DNA from: SVEL01 sp045126215
Lineage (GTDB): Bacteria > Bacillota > Clostridia > Lachnospirales > Lachnospiraceae
Reading direction: 5' to 3'
DNA length: 64,000 bases
Assembly: GCA_045126215.1 (NCBI GenBank)
Contig: JBGVOD010000043.1
Location: 1 to 64,000, forward strand
This document shows, in pieces, positions 62,638-64,000 of this stretch (its first letter is position 1; each line of letters opens with the position of its first letter). Both the position numbers and the translations under genes were made by a program. A model generated the notes under the pieces. It saw only the letters and a program-made list of their open reading frames with translations. It made no database searches and was not told the origin of the DNA.

Positions 62638-63006
62638 ATGAGAAAATTCAAACTTTATTTACTCATGGCGGTAATGGTAATGACAATGAGTTCGTTTGTG
62701 GGATGTGGGACGAACAATGACGGAACTACATCGGACAATACAAGTAATACTTCATCAACTAATAGAAATGAAAATAATACAACAAAAAGGGAAAATGGTA
62801 CAAACACCACAAATGGAACAAATTCGACAAGAGATAATAACAACGGTGTTACCTCCAATTTAGGTGATGATGTAATTGATGGTGCTGAAGATATTGGAAA
62901 TGGGATAATTAATGGTGTTGAAGATGTAGGAGAAGGTGTAAGCGATGCCCTTAACGGAAACAACAACAACAATAATAATGGCGAAACAAATACAACAAAA
63001 AGGTAA
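62638..63006 (+). CDS. Low-complexity Asn/Thr-rich lipoprotein
   Basis: 122 residues. The signal peptide (MRKFKLYLLMAVMVMTMSS) ends in the lipobox FVGC with Cys23. The mature part is almost entirely Asn, Thr, Ser, Gly and acidic residues (NTTNGTNSTRDNNN). A short amphipathic segment, DDVIDGAEDIGNGIINGVEDVGEGVSDAL, resembles the glycine-repeat helices of YtxH/DUF-type stress proteins. No enzyme fold is likely; a surface spacer or coat role is inferred. AAAGGAG seven bases before the ATG lies in a hairpin arm. Confidence 0.82.
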   Translation: MRKFKLYLLMAVMVMTMSSFVGCGTNNDGTTSDNTSNTSSTNRNENNTTKRENGTNTTNGTNSTRDNNNGVTSNLGDDVIDGAEDIGNGIINGVEDVGEGVSDALNGNNNNNNNGETNTTKR

Positions 63007-63039
63007 ATTTTTGAGAGGTAAATTTAGTAATAATAAATA

Positions 63040-63139
63040 TTTACTTGAAACTCTATGATTGGTATAATAAGTAGACAGAAAAGTGAATATATTAAGCTTG
63101 ATTTATGATTTGATGCAGTGGCATTCTTGAATCAAGCTT
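63040..63139 (+). promoter_or_regulatory. nadA promoter and downstream inverted repeat
   Basis: TTTACT (63040-63045), 17 bases, TATAAT (63063-63068). AAGCTTGATT (63094-63103) and AATCAAGCTT (63130-63139) form a perfect 10-bp inverted repeat in the leader. It may be an operator for a NAD regulator or a leader hairpin. No known NiaR or NrtR site is recognised. Confidence 0.5.
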
Positions 63140-63162
63140 GTACATAAGTATAGGAGATAGAT

Positions 63163-64000
63163 ATGATTCAGGATGAAATTTTAAAATTAAAAGAAGAAAA
63201 AGACTTTGTTATTATGGCACATTATTATGTGGACGGAGAGGTTCAGGCTATTGCAGATTATGTAGGTGATTCATACTATTTGGCAAAAGTCGCAACTAAA
63301 ATAAAAAACCAGAATATTTTATTTGCTGGTGTTTCGTTTATGGGTGAGAGTGCAAAGCTTTTAAATGAAGAGAAACATGTATATATGGCCGATGATACAG
63401 CTGATTGTCCAATGGCCCATATGGTTGATATTGATAGAATTGAACAAGTAAAGAAAGAATATGATGATGTTGCTGTAGTATGTTATGTTAATTCGACAGC
63501 TGAGATTAAAGCACATTCAGATGTCTGTGTAACATCATCCAATGCTGTAAAGGTTGTAAAAAATATTAAACAAAAGAGAATATTCTTTATTCCTGATAGT
63601 AATTTAGGACATTATGTTGCAAAACAAGTTCCGGAAAAAGAATTTATATTTCACGATGGCTATTGCCATGTACATAAAAGTATAGAAGCAGATTTAGTAT
63701 TAAAGGCAAAAGAATTACACCCGGATGCTCTTGTTCTTACACATCCTGAATGTACAGAAGATGTCCTTGCAATATCTGATTTTATTGGAAGTACATCACA
63801 GATAATTGATTTTGCAACAGATAGTGATAAGGAAGAATTTATTGTGTGTACAGAAATGGGTATTTTTTATGAACTTGGAGAGAAGAATCCAAATAAGAAG
63901 TTCTATTCAGTAGCACATAGACAGTTCTGTCCAAATATGAAGAAGATATCACTTGAAAAGGTTAAAGCTGTTATGGAAAATCCTGAAAATGAAGTTATCT
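63163..64000 (+). CDS. nadA: Quinolinate synthase, 3' truncated by window edge
   Basis: 279 codons are visible, open to the window end. ATG 63163 follows AGGAG. The start is MIQDEILKLKEEKDF, then VIMAHYYVDGEVQAIADYVGDSYYLAK. Cysteines expected to bind the [4Fe-4S] cluster are C82 (TADCPMAHM), the Cys in THPECTEDV and the one in HRQFCPNMKKI. It condenses iminoaspartate with dihydroxyacetone phosphate to quinolinate in NAD synthesis. nadB and nadC probably lie just outside the window. Confidence 0.95.
   Translation, partial: MIQDEILKLKEEKDFVIMAHYYVDGEVQAIADYVGDSYYLAKVATKIKNQNILFAGVSFMGESAKLLNEEKHVYMADDTADCPMAHMVDIDRIEQVKKEYDDVAVVCYVNSTAEIKAHSDVCVTSSNAVKVVKNIKQKRIFFIPDSNLGHYVAKQVPEKEFIFHDGYCHVHKSIEADLVLKAKELHPDALVLTHPECTEDVLAISDFIGSTSQIIDFATDSDKEEFIVCTEMGIFYELGEKNPNKKFYSVAHRQFCPNMKKISLEKVKAVMENPENEVI

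Overview
The window comes from an AT-rich, anaerobic, endospore-forming Firmicute, most likely a gut Lachnospiraceae (Roseburia / Lachnospira / Eubacterium rectale type; the genus cannot be fixed by eye). The evidence is a complete spoVAA-AB-AC-AD-AE operon, pyruvate formate-lyase fermentation genes, a flavin reductase-rubredoxin-rubrerythrin fusion, a CIRCE-controlled clpB, a lysine riboswitch on dapA, a feo operon with a FeoB-associated Cys-rich peptide, and several families that I remember mainly from Lachnospiraceae (DUF5716, DUF5717, DUF4250, DUF5662, DUF6465). No rRNA, tRNA, CRISPR array, transposase or prophage genes are visible. It reads as chromosomal backbone.

Layout. 0-3.4 kb: two aminotransferases and a DUF368 undecaprenyl-phosphate translocase-type protein. 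3.5-11.3 kb: soluble hybrid histidine kinase, clpB, a membrane-anchored hypothetical, a MutS-family ATPase and a cold shock protein. 11.4-19.3 kb: oxygen-defence fusion, membrane-anchored PIG-L deacetylase, YfhO-type membrane protein followed by decaying 96-bp repeats, Hsp33, a methyltransferase and an unknown membrane protein. 19.4-24.4 kb: aspartokinase, DUF5662, the agmatine-to-putrescine pair aguA-aguB, and a repeat-bearing surface protein. 24.5-31.6 kb: ABC-F protein, a GH13 debranching-enzyme homologue with all catalytic carboxylates replaced, a short DUF4250 gene, an AAA/DUF4143-type ATPase and citrate synthase. 31.8-40.6 kb: rarA leading into a tightly packed uncharacterised cluster (a giant DUF5717-type protein, an actin/Hsp70-fold DUF5716-type protein, a TPR protein, a coiled-coil membrane protein, a thioesterase). 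40.6-44.0 kb: pyruvate formate-lyase encoded in two pieces, with the glycyl-radical domain as a separate 80-aa protein, plus its activase. 44.0-49.9 kb: spoVA operon and a class A penicillin-binding protein. 50-55.8 kb: yigZ, a ~310-bp inverted-repeat element, typA, an Ala/Lys-tailed small protein, a PAP2 phosphatase and gdhA. 56-59.1 kb: feoA-feoB-Cys-rich peptide-Fur-like regulator with paired GTTAG-N6-CTAAC operators. 59.1-64 kb: SSB-like protein, acylphosphatase, L-box riboswitch-dapA-dapB, a lipoprotein and the 5' part of nadA.

The strongest leads are the split pyruvate formate-lyase, the catalytically dead GH13 protein, the 33.2-40.6 kb uncharacterised cluster, the long inverted-repeat element at 50.8-51.1 kb with a related hairpin at 47.2 kb, and the out-of-frame lysine-rich repeat tail after yfhO. 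Family names given as DUF numbers are from memory and were not searched.
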